From the NCBI RefSeq assembly GCF_001280005.1, contig NZ_LGDW01000040.1:1-64000 (forward strand): a stretch of DNA of 64,000 nt, given 5' to 3'. Origin of the DNA: Streptomyces sp. NRRL WC-3618. Lineage in GTDB: Bacteria; Actinomycetota; Actinomycetes; Streptomycetales; Streptomycetaceae. Shown here one piece after another: positions 1 through 9,698 of this stretch (position 1 is the first letter of the stretch; each line of letters starts with the position of its first letter). The notes below the pieces were generated by a model. The model saw only the letters and a list, made by a program, of their open reading frames with translations, was not told where the DNA came from and searched no databases. The translations under genes were made by a program, and so were the position numbers.

Positions 1-186
1 TCTCGCATGAGGGGGGAATGGGGGGTGGGGGGGGAGGCCGGGAAGGCCTAACAACTGGCCGTGAAAGGTTCGCGTCACAGCGTGGCCGGAGGCAAACGGT
101 TTTCCGGCAAGAGGAGTTGATTCGGCCTGATTGGCGGTTGATCGCCTCATTGCCGTGCGGGGCCGACTGCCCGTAGAACACCAGCC

Positions 187-1809
187 ATGAGAAGCCGGAT
201 CATCATGTCCATGCTTACCGGAGTGACCCTTCTGGCGAGCACCCTCCTAGGGGCGAGCCCCGCCCAGTCGGCAGCCGCCCGGCCGGTCGATGTCCCGGCC
301 GAGTTCGGCACCGACTGGCACGACCCGGTCACCGCCGCCCCGCCCGTCACCAGACCGGTCGGCTCCCCGTCCTGCGAAGTCACCGTCGCCGAGGCCCAGT
401 TCAAGGACTTCACGCCCTACGAGGGCACGTACACGCCCCCGAACAGATGCGGCGTGAGCTGGAGCAAGGTCGTTCTGCGGATGGACGGCAAGGTCAAGGG
501 CCGGCAGTACGACCGCCTCGGCTACCTCCACATCGGAGGCGTCGAGGTCCTCCGTACCTCCACCCCGCAGCCTTCGCCGGACGGTATCGCCTGGTCCGTG
601 GAGAAGGACGTCACGCGCTACAGCGACACATTGAGCAGGCCCCAGCCCGTCGAGATGCTCATCGGAAACGTTGTCAACGACACCTACACTGGCATTTTCG
701 ACGTCAAGGTCACCTTGATGTTCTACGCCGGGAAACCTGTCGCGAGGGACACTCCCGACCGCGTTCTCACCCTCCACGACGGCACCCTCACCACCCCGCG
801 CAACAGCGAACGGATCGTCGCCGAGGTGTACGCGACCGGTTCGGGCGGCGGCTGCGAGGAGTACTGGTACCTCACCGTCCCCGACGCCGCCCCCTACTCC
901 TGCAAGGCCACGGACGGCCCGTACCGCGAGGTGCAGATCAAGGTCGACGGTCAACTGGCCGGAATCGCCGCCCCGTTCCCGACCGTCTGGACCGGCGGCT
1001 GGTCCAACCCCTTCCTCTGGTACGTGGTTCCGGGACCGCGCGCCTTCGACATCAAGCCGATCGAATACGATCTGACCCCCTTCGCCGGGCTTCTCAACGA
1101 CGGCAGCCCGCATGATGTGGAGGTCTCCGTCGTCGGCGTCCCGGAGGGGCAGGCCGGCTGGAGCACCCCCGTCAATGTCCTCGTCTGGCAGGACGCCGAG
1201 CGCGCCCAGGTCACCGGCGGGCTCACCACCCACCGCGCGAGCGAACCGGTCAACTCCTCGACGTACACACCCGGTTCCGTCGACGAACAGCACCGCCTCG
1301 ATACCCGCGGCGCTCACCGGCTGACCGTCGCCGGGTACGTCGACACCTCGCACGGCCGAGTCACCACCACCGTGAGCCGAGCCCTCGCCAACACCTCCGT
1401 GCACCGCTGGACCGACGGCGAGAACACCGACGGGCTCACCGCCGCCTGGACGGACTTCGAGAACGTCACGGTCGACGGGCGCGGGCCGGGCAGGACATCC
1501 CGCACGGCGCGGACGTACACGATGGACGGCACGACCACGCTCGGTGCGGGCGACCGGCTGCGGACTGTGCTGACACTCGGCGACCGGGCAGCCGTCACAC
1601 AGACGTCAGCCGGGCGGCGTACGGCGTGGTCGTGGCTCGACGACACGTACGCCGGCGACGCGACGTACACGGCCAACGTGCCGCGCGACCAGCGCCACGC
1701 CGTCGGGACGACGAGCGAGCGCTACCGCCTCCACGGCTCGGCCGGATGCCACGACCGTTCGCTGGTGACCGTCCAGGGGGTGCTCACCCGGGACCGAAAG
1801 CGCTGCTGA
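187..1809 (+). CDS. Secreted peptide-N-glycosidase A-like protein
   Basis: A 540-residue secreted protein. Residues 1-30 form a Sec signal peptide (basic MRSR start, hydrophobic core, ASPAQSA-type cleavage region). The next ~200 residues match the PNGase A family (Pfam PNGaseA): CGVSWSKVVLRMDG, GRQYDRLGYLHIGGVEVLRTS, then KDVTRYSDTL and GNVVNDTYTG. PNGase A enzymes release N-glycans from glycopeptides by cutting the glycan-asparagine amide bond; the exact substrate here is not known. Six or more cysteines suggest disulfides outside the cell. The gene stands alone, with no clear Shine-Dalgarno before the ATG. The family assignment is firm; glycosidase activity is inferred. Confidence 0.85.
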   Translation: MRSRIIMSMLTGVTLLASTLLGASPAQSAAARPVDVPAEFGTDWHDPVTAAPPVTRPVGSPSCEVTVAEAQFKDFTPYEGTYTPPNRCGVSWSKVVLRMDGKVKGRQYDRLGYLHIGGVEVLRTSTPQPSPDGIAWSVEKDVTRYSDTLSRPQPVEMLIGNVVNDTYTGIFDVKVTLMFYAGKPVARDTPDRVLTLHDGTLTTPRNSERIVAEVYATGSGGGCEEYWYLTVPDAAPYSCKATDGPYREVQIKVDGQLAGIAAPFPTVWTGGWSNPFLWYVVPGPRAFDIKPIEYDLTPFAGLLNDGSPHDVEVSVVGVPEGQAGWSTPVNVLVWQDAERAQVTGGLTTHRASEPVNSSTYTPGSVDEQHRLDTRGAHRLTVAGYVDTSHGRVTTTVSRALANTSVHRWTDGENTDGLTAAWTDFENVTVDGRGPGRTSRTARTYTMDGTTTLGAGDRLRTVLTLGDRAAVTQTSAGRRTAWSWLDDTYAGDATYTANVPRDQRHAVGTTSERYRLHGSAGCHDRSLVTVQGVLTRDRKRC

Positions 1810-1907
1810 CAGCACGGGGACTGTTTCACCGGTCGGCGCCGTACGACTTGTTGGTCCTGGAGGCCGGCAGCGGCAGCGCTCGAACACGGCCCGCGCCGGA
1901 CGATCGG

Positions 1908-2195
1908 TCAGGAGTCGAGGAGCTTGCGCTTCTGCTCCGCGAACTCCGCTTCCGTGAGGACGCCCTGGGCCTTGAGCTCGCCCAGCTGCTTCAGCTGTTC
2001 GATCTTGCTGGTCATGTCGGAGGCCGGCGGAGCTGCGGGCTGCTCGGCCGGGGCCGCCGCTTGTGGCGCGGGCGCCTGGGGTCCCTGCTGGGCCGCCCAT
2101 CGCCCCTGCTGTCGGCGGGATACACGGTTCGACACGGTGGTTGCCGTTCCGGCGACGACGGCCGTGCGGGCCACTCCTCGGAGGAGTCCTGGCAT
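1908..2195 (-). CDS. SHOCT domain protein
   Basis: A 95-residue protein with an alanine/proline/glutamine-rich middle (about residues 28-58) and a C-terminal SHOCT domain: SKIEQLKQLGELKAQGVLTE, then AEFAEQKRKLLDS at the very end. SHOCT is a short C-terminal helical oligomerisation module found on many unrelated bacterial proteins. The N-terminus (residues 1-25) is mildly hydrophobic and basic and might be membrane-associated. It lies 30 nt downstream of the DUF6325 gene on the same strand, so the two are probably co-transcribed. The function is unknown. Confidence 0.8.
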   Translation of the reverse strand: MPGLLRGVARTAVVAGTATTVSNRVSRRQQGRWAAQQGPQAPAPQAAAPAEQPAAPPASDMTSKIEQLKQLGELKAQGVLTEAEFAEQKRKLLDS

Positions 2196-2225
2196 GGCGG
2201 TCTCCCTTCTCGCTGCCTTTGACTT

Positions 2226-2696
2226 TCAGGGAGCGGTTTCGGTCGCGTCGAGCGCGGCCAGGACGGCCGGCGCGGGGATTCTTCCGGAGGCGACCAGCTC
2301 GGCACCGCCGCGATGCAGGGCGGCGGCGAACGGGGCGGCCCACAGGTTCTCGTAGATCAGGACGCCGGCGGAGTTGCCGGGCTCCAGGGCGGCGGCTGCC
2401 TCATTGAGGTCGTCCTGGCCCAGCAGCCCCGAGGAGGCGCCCTCGAAGACCGCCAGGTCGAGTTTGCCGTCGCCGGTGAGATCGGCGATCTCCATGGCGG
2501 TCACGGATCCGTCGGCCTCCTTCCGGATGAACGTCAGATCGAGGATCCGGATGAGGCCGCGGTCCACCAGATCGACCAGGATGGGAAAGCCCTCGCCGGT
2601 CATTCGACTGCCTGGGAACTCGACCACCAGATAGTCGATCGGTCCCATCTCGCGTGTCTCGCCGGATGTGTTGAGTTCACCGAAATCGTCGCTCAC
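2226..2696 (-). CDS. DUF6325 family protein
   Basis: A 156-residue soluble protein. From MGPIDYLVVEFPG to the end it matches the actinobacterial DUF6325 family, with conserved stretches DLVDRGLIRILDLTF, ADLTGDGKLDLAVFEGASSG and NLWAAPFAAALHRGGAELV. GTG at 2696 is chosen as the start because AGAGGTG lies just upstream; longer in-frame starts reach 2801 but add a low-complexity, poorly coding tail. DUF6325 and SHOCT genes are often adjacent in Streptomyces, as here. The cellular role is unknown; a stress or envelope function has been guessed for the family. Confidence 0.85.
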   Translation of the reverse strand: MSDDFGELNTSGETREMGPIDYLVVEFPGSRMTGEGFPILVDLVDRGLIRILDLTFIRKEADGSVTAMEIADLTGDGKLDLAVFEGASSGLLGQDDLNEAAAALEPGNSAGVLIYENLWAAPFAAALHRGGAELVASGRIPAPAVLAALDATETAP

Positions 2697-2842
2697 GGTG
2701 TCACCTCTGGGATTGCTGGCTTTTCCCCCATCCCATTGCAGCATCGGACCGGTTCGGTCGCACGTCCTGTGTGCTTCACCCGGTTCACCCGTCGGGCTCA
2801 CCCCGGTCGCGCCTACGACGTCGCACGGATCTTCTGGTGCCC

Positions 2843-4177
2843 ATGAGCAATGGAAGCGGCGAGCCGCTCTCGGCCGGGGAGCGCAGTGAACTGGATGAGC
2901 TGCGGCACAGGGTGGGCGCCCTGGAGAGCACCGGTCGCCCGCAGGCGGCGCGGCATCACAGGGTCCGGTCCACGGGCTCGGTCCTGCTGATTATCCTCGC
3001 GGCCCTGTTCTCGTTGCTGTCCGTCGTAGCGGTCTGGGCGAACAGCATCGTGCGGGACACGGACCGCTATGTCGCCACGGTGGGGCCGCTCGCCTCCGAT
3101 CCCGATGTGCAGAAGGCGGTCACCAACCGGGTCACCGACGTGGTGCTGGCGCAGATCGACGTGAACGCGTTGGTCAAACAGTTGCAGGACGCCGCGTCGG
3201 AAAAGGGCGTCCCGCCGAAGGCATCCCAGTTGCTCGGGAACCTGAAGGGGCCGATCACGAGCGGGTTGAAGCAAGTGGTCAGCGGCGTCGTGGAGCGGGT
3301 GGTCAGCAGCAGCGCCTTCGAAACCGTCTGGGTCGACGCGAACCGCACGGTCCACAGCGCTGTCGACAATGCCCTGACGGGCAGCAACGACGGCGCGGTC
3401 GCGCTGAAGGACGGCAAGGTGGCCATCAACGTGGGACCGCTGGTGGCCAAGGTCAAGGACCGGTTGGTCGGTGCCGGCCTTGGAGTGGCCGAGAAGATCC
3501 CGGAGGTCCACACGGACTTCGTGGTGTTCCAGTCGAAGGACATCGGCAAGATCAAGACCTACTTGAGAGTGCTGCAGATCATGGGCTCCTGGCTGCCCGT
3601 GATCGCCCTGCTGCTCGCCGCCGCGGGGGTGTACACCGCGTTCAACCGCCGGCACGCGCTGATCGGGGTCGGGCTGGCGGTGTTCGTGGCCATGCTGCTC
3701 CTCGGAATCACGCTCACCGTCTTCCGTGACATCTACCTCGACCATCTGCCCCCGGGCGGGTCTCCGGCCGCCGCCGGGGCGGTGTACGACGCGTTGATCA
3801 AGTTCCTGCGCGCCGGTGTGAGGGCGCTCGGTGCCGTCGCCCTCATCACCGCCATCGGTGCCTTTCTCAGTGGTCCGTCCCGCATCGCGGTCTTCGTCCG
3901 CAAGGGCTGCCGCAGGAGTATCGGCGCCCTGCGCGACGTGGCGATGTCGGGAGGACTTCGCCTGGGGCCGGTCGGACGATTCGTGCACCGCTTCAAGCGG
4001 TGGATCGGGGTCGCGATCGTGGTGGTCGCCGCGATCGTCCTGTTCACCTGGAACTACCCGACCACGATGGTCGTGGTGTGGACCACGTTGATCGTGCTCT
4101 TGGGCTTCGCGATCCGTGAATTCCTGGACACCGACTCCACCCCGACCGCCGACTCCCGCGCGGCCGCCCATCCCTGA
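2843..4177 (+). CDS. Multi-pass integral membrane protein, function unknown
   Basis: A 444-residue membrane protein. After a polar, possibly coiled N-terminus there is a first transmembrane helix (about residues 48-70). A large extracytoplasmic domain of ~180 residues follows, rich in Val/Asp/Lys (starting at RDTDRYVATVGPLASD). Four to five hydrophobic helices then follow in the C-terminal half, for example PVIALLLAAAGVY and ATIVLFTW-like segments near the end. This architecture is common in Streptomyces hypothetical membrane proteins. ATG 2843 is preferred over an upstream in-frame ATG at 2771, which would overlap the divergent DUF6325 promoter. I do not recognise a catalytic motif. Confidence 0.8.
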   Translation: MSNGSGEPLSAGERSELDELRHRVGALESTGRPQAARHHRVRSTGSVLLIILAALFSLLSVVAVWANSIVRDTDRYVATVGPLASDPDVQKAVTNRVTDVVLAQIDVNALVKQLQDAASEKGVPPKASQLLGNLKGPITSGLKQVVSGVVERVVSSSAFETVWVDANRTVHSAVDNALTGSNDGAVALKDGKVAINVGPLVAKVKDRLVGAGLGVAEKIPEVHTDFVVFQSKDIGKIKTYLRVLQIMGSWLPVIALLLAAAGVYTAFNRRHALIGVGLAVFVAMLLLGITLTVFRDIYLDHLPPGGSPAAAGAVYDALIKFLRAGVRALGAVALITAIGAFLSGPSRIAVFVRKGCRRSIGALRDVAMSGGLRLGPVGRFVHRFKRWIGVAIVVVAAIVLFTWNYPTTMVVVWTTLIVLLGFAIREFLDTDSTPTADSRAAAHP

Positions 4178-4222
4178 CGTACCGCCAAGGCGGCAACGAA
4201 GCCGTCCGGTCCTCGACTGCGG

Positions 4223-4630
4223 TCAGTGGAGGATCTTCTCCTTGGCCCGCCGGAACTCGTCGTCGGAGATGTCGCCCTTGGCGCGGATCTCGGAGAGCTT
4301 CGCGAGTTGCTCCGCCTCGCTCTGGGGCTGCGCGCCGCTACCGGCGGCCTCGCGGATCTGCTCGTCGAAGGCCTGCTGACGGGCCTGGGCATGCCGTCTC
4401 TCGCGCTCGCCCATGCCCTTGCCCCGGGCCAGGACGTAGACGAACACGCCGAGGAAGGGGAGCACGACCACGAAGATGAGCCACCCTGTCTTGCCCACTC
4501 CGCTGAGCGTGTCGTCCCGGAAGATGTCACCGATGATGCGGAAGAGCATGATGAACCACAGGATCCACAGGAAGATCCACATGGTTGTCCAGAAGACCCC
4601 GAGGACCGGGTAGTCGTAGGCCAGATTCAT
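4223..4630 (-). CDS. Membrane protein with C-terminal SHOCT domain
   Basis: A 135-residue protein with two N-terminal transmembrane helices (about residues 8-30 and 48-70; FWTTMWIFLWILWFIMLFR and TGWLIFVVVLPFLGVFVYVL). A charged Arg/Gln linker follows, then a SHOCT domain at the C-terminus (AEQLAKLSEIRAKGDISDDE to the end). This is the PLDc_N-like plus SHOCT layout seen in many actinobacterial small membrane proteins. Its ATG overlaps the stop of the upstream gene by 4 nt (4627-4630), so the two are translationally coupled. The function is unknown. Confidence 0.85.
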   Translation of the reverse strand: MNLAYDYPVLGVFWTTMWIFLWILWFIMLFRIIGDIFRDDTLSGVGKTGWLIFVVVLPFLGVFVYVLARGKGMGERERRHAQARQQAFDEQIREAAGSGAQPQSEAEQLAKLSEIRAKGDISDDEFRRAKEKILH

Positions 4631-4989
4631 GTGACCGCTCCGGCTTCGCCGCCTTCGTCGTGCAGCGGCAGACCGAAGGCTTCCCCGATGCTTCGGGCGG
4701 CGGACACCACGCGGGCGCTGCCGACGACGGGGGCGACCGCGACGAGGACGCCCTGGACCTTCTCCAGGGGTACGCCGAGTTCGTTGGCGGCGCCGACGTT
4801 GAGCAGATACGAGGCGGGGGAGGCGTCCATGGCCACCAGCGCCGCGATGCGCGTCAGCAGATAGGTTTCCGGGTCCAGCCCCGATCGCTCGAACGTGTCG
4901 AGCGTCATCTGGACGAGTGTTTCGAACACGGGGGCGTCCGCCTCGGCGAGGGCGCTGACGCCACCTGTCCCGCTCGGTACATCGGCCAT
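4627..4989 (-). CDS. Carboxymuconolactone decarboxylase-like protein
   Basis: A 120-residue all-helical protein of the carboxymuconolactone decarboxylase/AhpD superfamily. Recognisable parts are FETLVQMTLDTFERSGLD, RIAALVAMDASPASYLLNVG and the amphipathic helix VPLEKVQGVLVAVAPVVGSA. It lacks the CxxC pair of AhpD peroxidase reductases, so a redox role is unlikely. Proteins of this subfamily are usually annotated as hypothetical. It overlaps the SHOCT membrane gene by ATGA, and a GAAGGAG-type ribosome site precedes its ATG. Function unknown. Confidence 0.75.
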   Translation of the reverse strand: MADVPSGTGGVSALAEADAPVFETLVQMTLDTFERSGLDPETYLLTRIAALVAMDASPASYLLNVGAANELGVPLEKVQGVLVAVAPVVGSARVVSAARSIGEAFGLPLHDEGGEAGAVT

Positions 4990-5175
4990 GGTCCGGCTCC
5001 TTCTTCAGGGGGTGTGGTGATGCTTCAGAGGGTGTGGTGATGCTGTTCCTGCACGACTCCAGTCGAGCCCTGTCCGCCTGAGGGGGCATCGCCCGCAGCG
5101 GGTGATTCCGGTTCGTGCCCGGCGGTGTCGGCGAGGTGCCGTCGAGCACGAACCGTTCGAGGGCGGCCGGCACCG

Positions 5176-6906
5176 TCAGTCGATCATGAACCAGCCGCGC
5201 ACCTGCGCCTCGTGGTCGACGTAGCGTTCGCCGGACACGTCGACGACGACCTTGTCGATCGTGCCACCGGCGAACGGGAAGGGGCCTTCGTAGCCGGGAG
5301 TGACCGGTGAGGCGTCGTCGCGGCCCACGCAGATCCCGTCCCCCACGACACAGAAGTAGCCGGGCTGGGTGACGATGTCGTAGCTGCCGATCTCCTGGTC
5401 GTCCATGTAGAGCGTGAGTCTGCCCGCGGCGCCGGGCATCGCGGGGTCGGCGTTGCGGCTGGTCGCTGCGAATTCGATCGGGTTCTGCGGGTAGCCCTTG
5501 AGCACCTCGGGCGGCTCGACGCCGAGGAGGTCGTAGAGCGTGGGAACGACGTCCACCGCGTGAACGTACTGCTGGCGCACCTCCCCCCGGGCGTCGATCC
5601 CTGCGGGCCAGGCGACCAGGCACATGCCGGCCACGCCGCCCTCGTAGCCGGCCCAGCGCTTCCAGTACAGGAACGGTGTGTCGAACGCCCAGGCCCATCC
5701 GGTGTTGTAGTGGTTGTACGACGTCGGGCCGCCGAGTTCGTCGATGTGTTCCAGCGACAGCTCGGCCGGGGTGGGCAGGCCGTTGAAGAACCGCCACTCA
5801 TTGAACGTGCCGCTGGGTCCGCCTTCGCCGCTCGCCCCGTTGTCGGAGACGGCCACGATGATCGTGTTGTCGAGCTCGCCCGCGGATTCGAGGAAATCGA
5901 GCACCCGGCCGAGCTGGTCGTCGCTGTAGGAGACGTAACCGGCGAAGACCTCGGCCATCCGGATGAACAACCGCCGCTCGTCGGAGCTGAGTTGTCCCAC
6001 GGTCGGACGGTGTCGAGCAGCGGCCACGGCTGGCCGTCCGGCCCGGTCGCCGCGGGCTCGCCGTGCGGGTTGATCGGAGAGAGTTCGGTGTTCTCGGGCA
6101 GCAGCCCGAGTTCTTTCTGGCGCCGCAGAATCCCCGGCCGGATCGACTCGTATCCCTCGTCGAAGACGCCTTTGTACCGGTCGGACCACTCCTTGAACAC
6201 GTGGTGCGGCGCGTGGGCCGCGTCGAGGGAGAGGTACATGAAGAACGGCTTGTCGGGATCGACGACCTTGGCGTCCCGGACGAATGCAATAGCTTTGTCG
6301 GACAGGTCCTTGGCGATGTGGTAGCCCTCTTCGGGCGTGGCCGGCGGGTCGACCGGGTGGTTGTCGTGGATCAGGTCCGGGTACCAGCAGCTCGCCTCGC
6401 CGCCGAGGAAGCCGTAGAACCGCTCGAAGCCGCGCCCGAGGGGCCAGCGCCCCTTGTACGCGGCCAGGTTGATCTCCTCGCCGGGGGTGAGGTGCCACTT
6501 GCCGACGCACTACGTGTTGTAGCCACGCTCGCCCAGGACCTCCGAAATGAATCCGTTCTCGAACGGAATAGGGGTGGATATGCCGGGAAGCCGGCGCTGA
6601 ACTCGGCGATCGTGGCCATACCGTTCGACGTCGCGTTCCTGCCGGTCATCAGGGAGGCCCTGCTGGGGGAGCGCAGCGCGGTGGTGTGGAAGTTCGAGTA
6701 ACGCACGCCCATGTCGGCGATCCGCGACATCGTCGGCGTTCGCACCGGCCCGCCGAAGCAGCCCATCGTTCCGTAGCCGTCGTCGTCCCACGCGATCACC
6801 AGCACGTTCGGGGCCTTTTCGGGCGCTTTGGGGCGAGGTAAGGCGCCCAGTCCGGTTGTGATTCTCGGATGTCGAGGGCGATTTTTCCTTTGAATGGCTT
6901 GGCCAT
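5176..6906 (-). pseudogene. Arylsulfatase (Ser-type), broken by frameshifts and a stop
   Basis: The remains of a ~570-residue sulfatase. The N-terminus starts at ATG 6906 (MAKPFKGKIALDIRESQPDW). The frame then changes near 6830, near 6590 and near 6000, and an in-frame TAG at about 6513 replaces the tyrosine of GYNTYCVGKWHLTP. Three frames together rebuild the family: NVLVIAWDDDGYGTMGCFGG, the active-site motif SPSRASLMTGRN, VAVSDNGASGEGGPSGTFNE and a C-terminal beta-sheet domain ending in VRGWFMID. The residue to be converted to formylglycine is Ser, not Cys, which fits maturation by a radical SAM anSME enzyme. A gene of that family, also broken, lies at 9699-11054. Sequencing error cannot be excluded. 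Confidence 0.85.
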
Positions 6907-7023
6907 GACGATTCTCCTCGCTTCCCGGGTCCTTACCGTTACCGGCTCCGCCGGCGCCCTGGCCTGCGGGACGTGTCTCGACTCGTGGAGGTGACGCGGA
7001 CCTGGCGTGCCGGGAGTTCCATG

Positions 7024-8370
7024 TCATCGAGCAGTGATCCGTCTCCGTACCGAGGGGTCGGGAACGGGCGTGGCCTCGTGCAGTTCCCGGCCTTGGGCCC
7101 TGGTCTTCTCGTGCCACCGGCCGTACCGGTCGGCGAGGATGACGGCCGAGATGCCGTGCAGGAGGACGCTCAGGCCGACGGTGACCGCGACGACCCTGCT
7201 CAGCAGCTCCACCCCGGGGACGTGCTCCTCCAGGACCAGCAGCCCCAGCACGACGGAGGCCAGACCGCGGGGCCCGAACCACCCGATGTACGCCACCGTG
7301 GGCAGCCGGAGTCCGCTGGCGGCGAGCGCGAGGGCCACCGGCAGCATCCGGACGACCGTGAGGCTGAGCACCGCGTAGCCGACGATGCGCCAGCTCAGGT
7401 CCTCGAGTGTCGGACCGAGCAGCACCGCCCCGAAAAGCAGCAGGCCGGCCGAGGCCAGGAGTCCTCCGAGGCGCTCGGCGAAATCGGCGGTGCGGTCGGG
7501 GTCGTCGTGGCTGTTCTGACCGTCCTGACCGCCCTGACCGTCCTGCCGCTCGGCGTCCGGCCCGGTGGCCCGGAACCGGCGCAGGGCGAAGCCGAAGGCG
7601 AACCCGGCGACCCAGGCCGCGATGAAGCCGCTGCCGTCCACCGCGACGGCCAGTGTGTACGCCGCGGCGGCGACGGCCGGGACGTAGAGCTGCGCCCACT
7701 CCCGCGATATCCATCCCCGTGCCTGCGCCCATCGCAGCAGCCTGCCGCCGAGCGCGCCGATCAGGAGACCCAGGACGGTGCTCAGCACCAGTGCGCGCCA
7801 GAAGACGCCTCCCACGCCCTCCCGCGCGGCGGACGTGCCGGGAATGGCTGCCAGGAAGAGCGCGAAGAACGGCAGCACCATGCCGTCGTTCAGGCCGCTC
7901 TCCACATTGAGCCCGTGCCGCACCAGCGCAGGCACCCGGGGACTGGACATGGCTGTCTTGCCGAGGGCCGCGTCCGTGGGAGCGAGGACGGCACCCACCA
8001 GCGCGAGCTCCCAGAGCGTCAGCCCGGGCAGCAGGGGCCATGCCAGCAGCCAGCCCGCCCCGATGCTCAGCGGCAGTCCGATGCCGAGCAGCCGACCGGG
8101 CAGAAAGCCGCCGGATCGCAGATCCCGCGCGCGGACGGCCATGGCGTCGGTGAACAACACCAAGGCCAGGGCCGCTTCGAGCAGCGTAAGGAGCGGCCCG
8201 GCGTTGTGCTTCAGGTCGATGACGTCGAGCACGGCCGGCCCGAGGAGAATCCCACAGCCCACGAACACCATCGCCGACGACACCGGAGTCGATGCCAGCC
8301 GCCGCGAGCCCAGCGCGTAGGCGGCGATGACGCCCGCCACCGCCACACCGCTCCAGGCGTCACCGCTCAT
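7024..8370 (-). CDS. Cation:proton antiporter (CPA1 family)
   Basis: A 448-residue inner-membrane antiporter with about 12 hydrophobic segments. It shows the Na_H_Exchanger pattern: the N-terminal SSAMVFVGCGILLGPAVLD, a central VGAVLAPTDAALGKTAM (the conserved A-P-T-D-A loop) and HGLNVESGLNDGMVLPFFA (conserved ES-LNDG). A third conserved block is IGWFGPRGLASVVLGLL. Such proteins exchange Na+ or K+ for H+ to control pH and salt. ATG 8370 is chosen because GGAGGG precedes it; the longer reading frame upstream looks non-coding. A Gly/Asp/Gln-rich insertion of ~20 residues (about 270-290) forms a polar loop. Confidence 0.9.
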   Translation of the reverse strand: MSGDAWSGVAVAGVIAAYALGSRRLASTPVSSAMVFVGCGILLGPAVLDVIDLKHNAGPLLTLLEAALALVLFTDAMAVRARDLRSGGFLPGRLLGIGLPLSIGAGWLLAWPLLPGLTLWELALVGAVLAPTDAALGKTAMSSPRVPALVRHGLNVESGLNDGMVLPFFALFLAAIPGTSAAREGVGGVFWRALVLSTVLGLLIGALGGRLLRWAQARGWISREWAQLYVPAVAAAAYTLAVAVDGSGFIAAWVAGFAFGFALRRFRATGPDAERQDGQGGQDGQNSHDDPDRTADFAERLGGLLASAGLLLFGAVLLGPTLEDLSWRIVGYAVLSLTVVRMLPVALALAASGLRLPTVAYIGWFGPRGLASVVLGLLVLEEHVPGVELLSRVVAVTVGLSVLLHGISAVILADRYGRWHEKTRAQGRELHEATPVPDPSVRRRITAR

Positions 8371-8629
8371 CTCCGAGCCCTCCAGTCCTCGTGCGGTCGC
8401 ACCCGCCGAAGTCACCGGGGAGGGTGGGGAGCGTCGGGACCCCGGTCGGCGGGGGCGGCCCGGGCACTTTCGCGGGCCCTCCTCGGGCGGCCTGTCCCCA
8501 CCCCACGTCATCAGTGATCCGCCTCGCCGACTTCACCCGCCACGGGTGATCACCCGCGCCCCGGACAGCGGCACGCTCGGGGGTGCAGCGCTGGGCGTTG
8601 CATCTCATCCAGGAAGCGAGGAGTCAGTC

Positions 8630-9040
8630 ATGGCCACGACCACACCTCACCACCGCGGGGGTACAGCCCACGCGGGTGCCGGGGGACTGGTGACGTTCGC
8701 CGGTGTCCTGCTGTTCATCGCCGGGATCCTCGACCTGTTCCGCGGGATCATGGCGATCGCCGACGACGACGTCTACGTGAGCACCCCCAACTACGTCTTC
8801 AAGTTCGACCTGACCAGCTGGGGCTGGATCCAGCTCGTCCTCGGAGTGATCGCCATGTCGGTGAGCGCGGGCCTCTTCTCGCGCGCCACGTGGGCCCGGG
8901 TCGTCGGGGTCGGCATCGCGGGGCTGCTGATCATCGCCAACTTCCTGTCGATCCCGTACTACCCCGTCTGGTCGCTCACCCTGATCGCCCTGTACGCCTT
9001 CGTCATCTGGGCCCTGTGCGTCGTGGGACGGGACGACTGA
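8630..9040 (+). CDS. DUF7144 family membrane protein
   Basis: A 136-residue, four-helix membrane protein matching the DUF7144 family. Conserved features are FAGVLLFIAGILDLFRGIMA, DVYVSTPNYVFKFDLTSWGW, an IQLVLGVIAMSVSAGLF helix, and NFLSIPYYPVWSL followed by ALYAFVIWAL. The family is widespread in actinobacteria and of unknown function. The start is ATG 8630, with AGCGAGGAG upstream. It is divergent from the antiporter, leaving a 259-nt intergenic region with no gene visible. The next gene follows after 46 nt on the same strand. Confidence 0.85.
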   Translation: MATTTPHHRGGTAHAGAGGLVTFAGVLLFIAGILDLFRGIMAIADDDVYVSTPNYVFKFDLTSWGWIQLVLGVIAMSVSAGLFSRATWARVVGVGIAGLLIIANFLSIPYYPVWSLTLIALYAFVIWALCVVGRDD

Positions 9041-9086
9041 CGCGGCACGCCGAAACAGCCCGCCCGCAGTGGGAGGAGGTGAGGGC

Positions 9087-9530
9087 ATGCTCGTCGCCCT
9101 GCTCGCCGTGCTCGGCGTCAACCTTCTGGCCCTCATCGCCCTCCTGGCTGCCATGCTCGGCCGCCGGCACTGGCTGGCCGGCCGGCCGGGTGCGTTCCGG
9201 GGTGCCGTACGGGTCGTGGACGGCGAGGCCAAGGGGCTGCGGAGACGGTGGAGGGCCGGCTACGGCCGGTGGGTCCGGGATGTCTTCGTCTGGACGCAGG
9301 CTCCGCTGCTGCTGCGGACCGTGCTGCTGCCTGTGGACGCCGTCAGCGCCGCACGCCCTCTCGCACCCAAGGAGGTGCGGCGCCCGCGCGGCCTCGCTGC
9401 GACGGCCACCTTCACCGCGGGTCACGTGCTGTTCGACGTCGCGGTGCGTGAGCAGGACGAGCCGTCGACCTTTCGGCCCTCTGTCGTGGACGGGGCAGGT
9501 GCGCACCTGCCCCACAGTCGCCGCTCATGA
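9087..9530 (+). CDS. DUF2550-like single-pass membrane protein
   Basis: A 147-residue protein with one N-terminal transmembrane helix (MLVALLAVLGVNLLALIALL, residues 1-24) and a basic, Arg-rich cytoplasmic domain (GAFRGAVRVVDGEAKGLRRR, WRAGYGRWVRDVFVW). It resembles the DUF2550 family in layout (helix plus a PH-like beta domain beginning FRGAVRV). The match is by general pattern, so it is tentative. ATG 9087 follows a strong GGAGGAGGTG ribosome site. No catalytic motif is seen. Confidence 0.7.
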   Translation: MLVALLAVLGVNLLALIALLAAMLGRRHWLAGRPGAFRGAVRVVDGEAKGLRRRWRAGYGRWVRDVFVWTQAPLLLRTVLLPVDAVSAARPLAPKEVRRPRGLAATATFTAGHVLFDVAVREQDEPSTFRPSVVDGAGAHLPHSRRS

Positions 9531-9698
9531 CATCGCGTTTTTCCGCCGCTGCGCCGAGCCGGGTCGCGGGCGGACAACGAGCCCCGAGCCGGCCGTGAGA
9601 CAGGCAGACGGGGAACGGGCGGCCGACCGGGTAAAGGGCCCGCGCGTCACCCGCGCCTGGTGACGCGCCCAGCCCCGCGGGCGTCCCATCCTGGAGCC

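Noticed and set aside
247..1404. Long open frame on the minus strand opposite the PNGase A-like gene
   Set aside because: No ribosome site or family; low-complexity Gly/Val/Arg composition typical of the antisense frame of a GC-rich gene.
2012..2407. Several overlapping Arg-rich frames
   Set aside because: Shadows of the SHOCT and DUF6325 genes.
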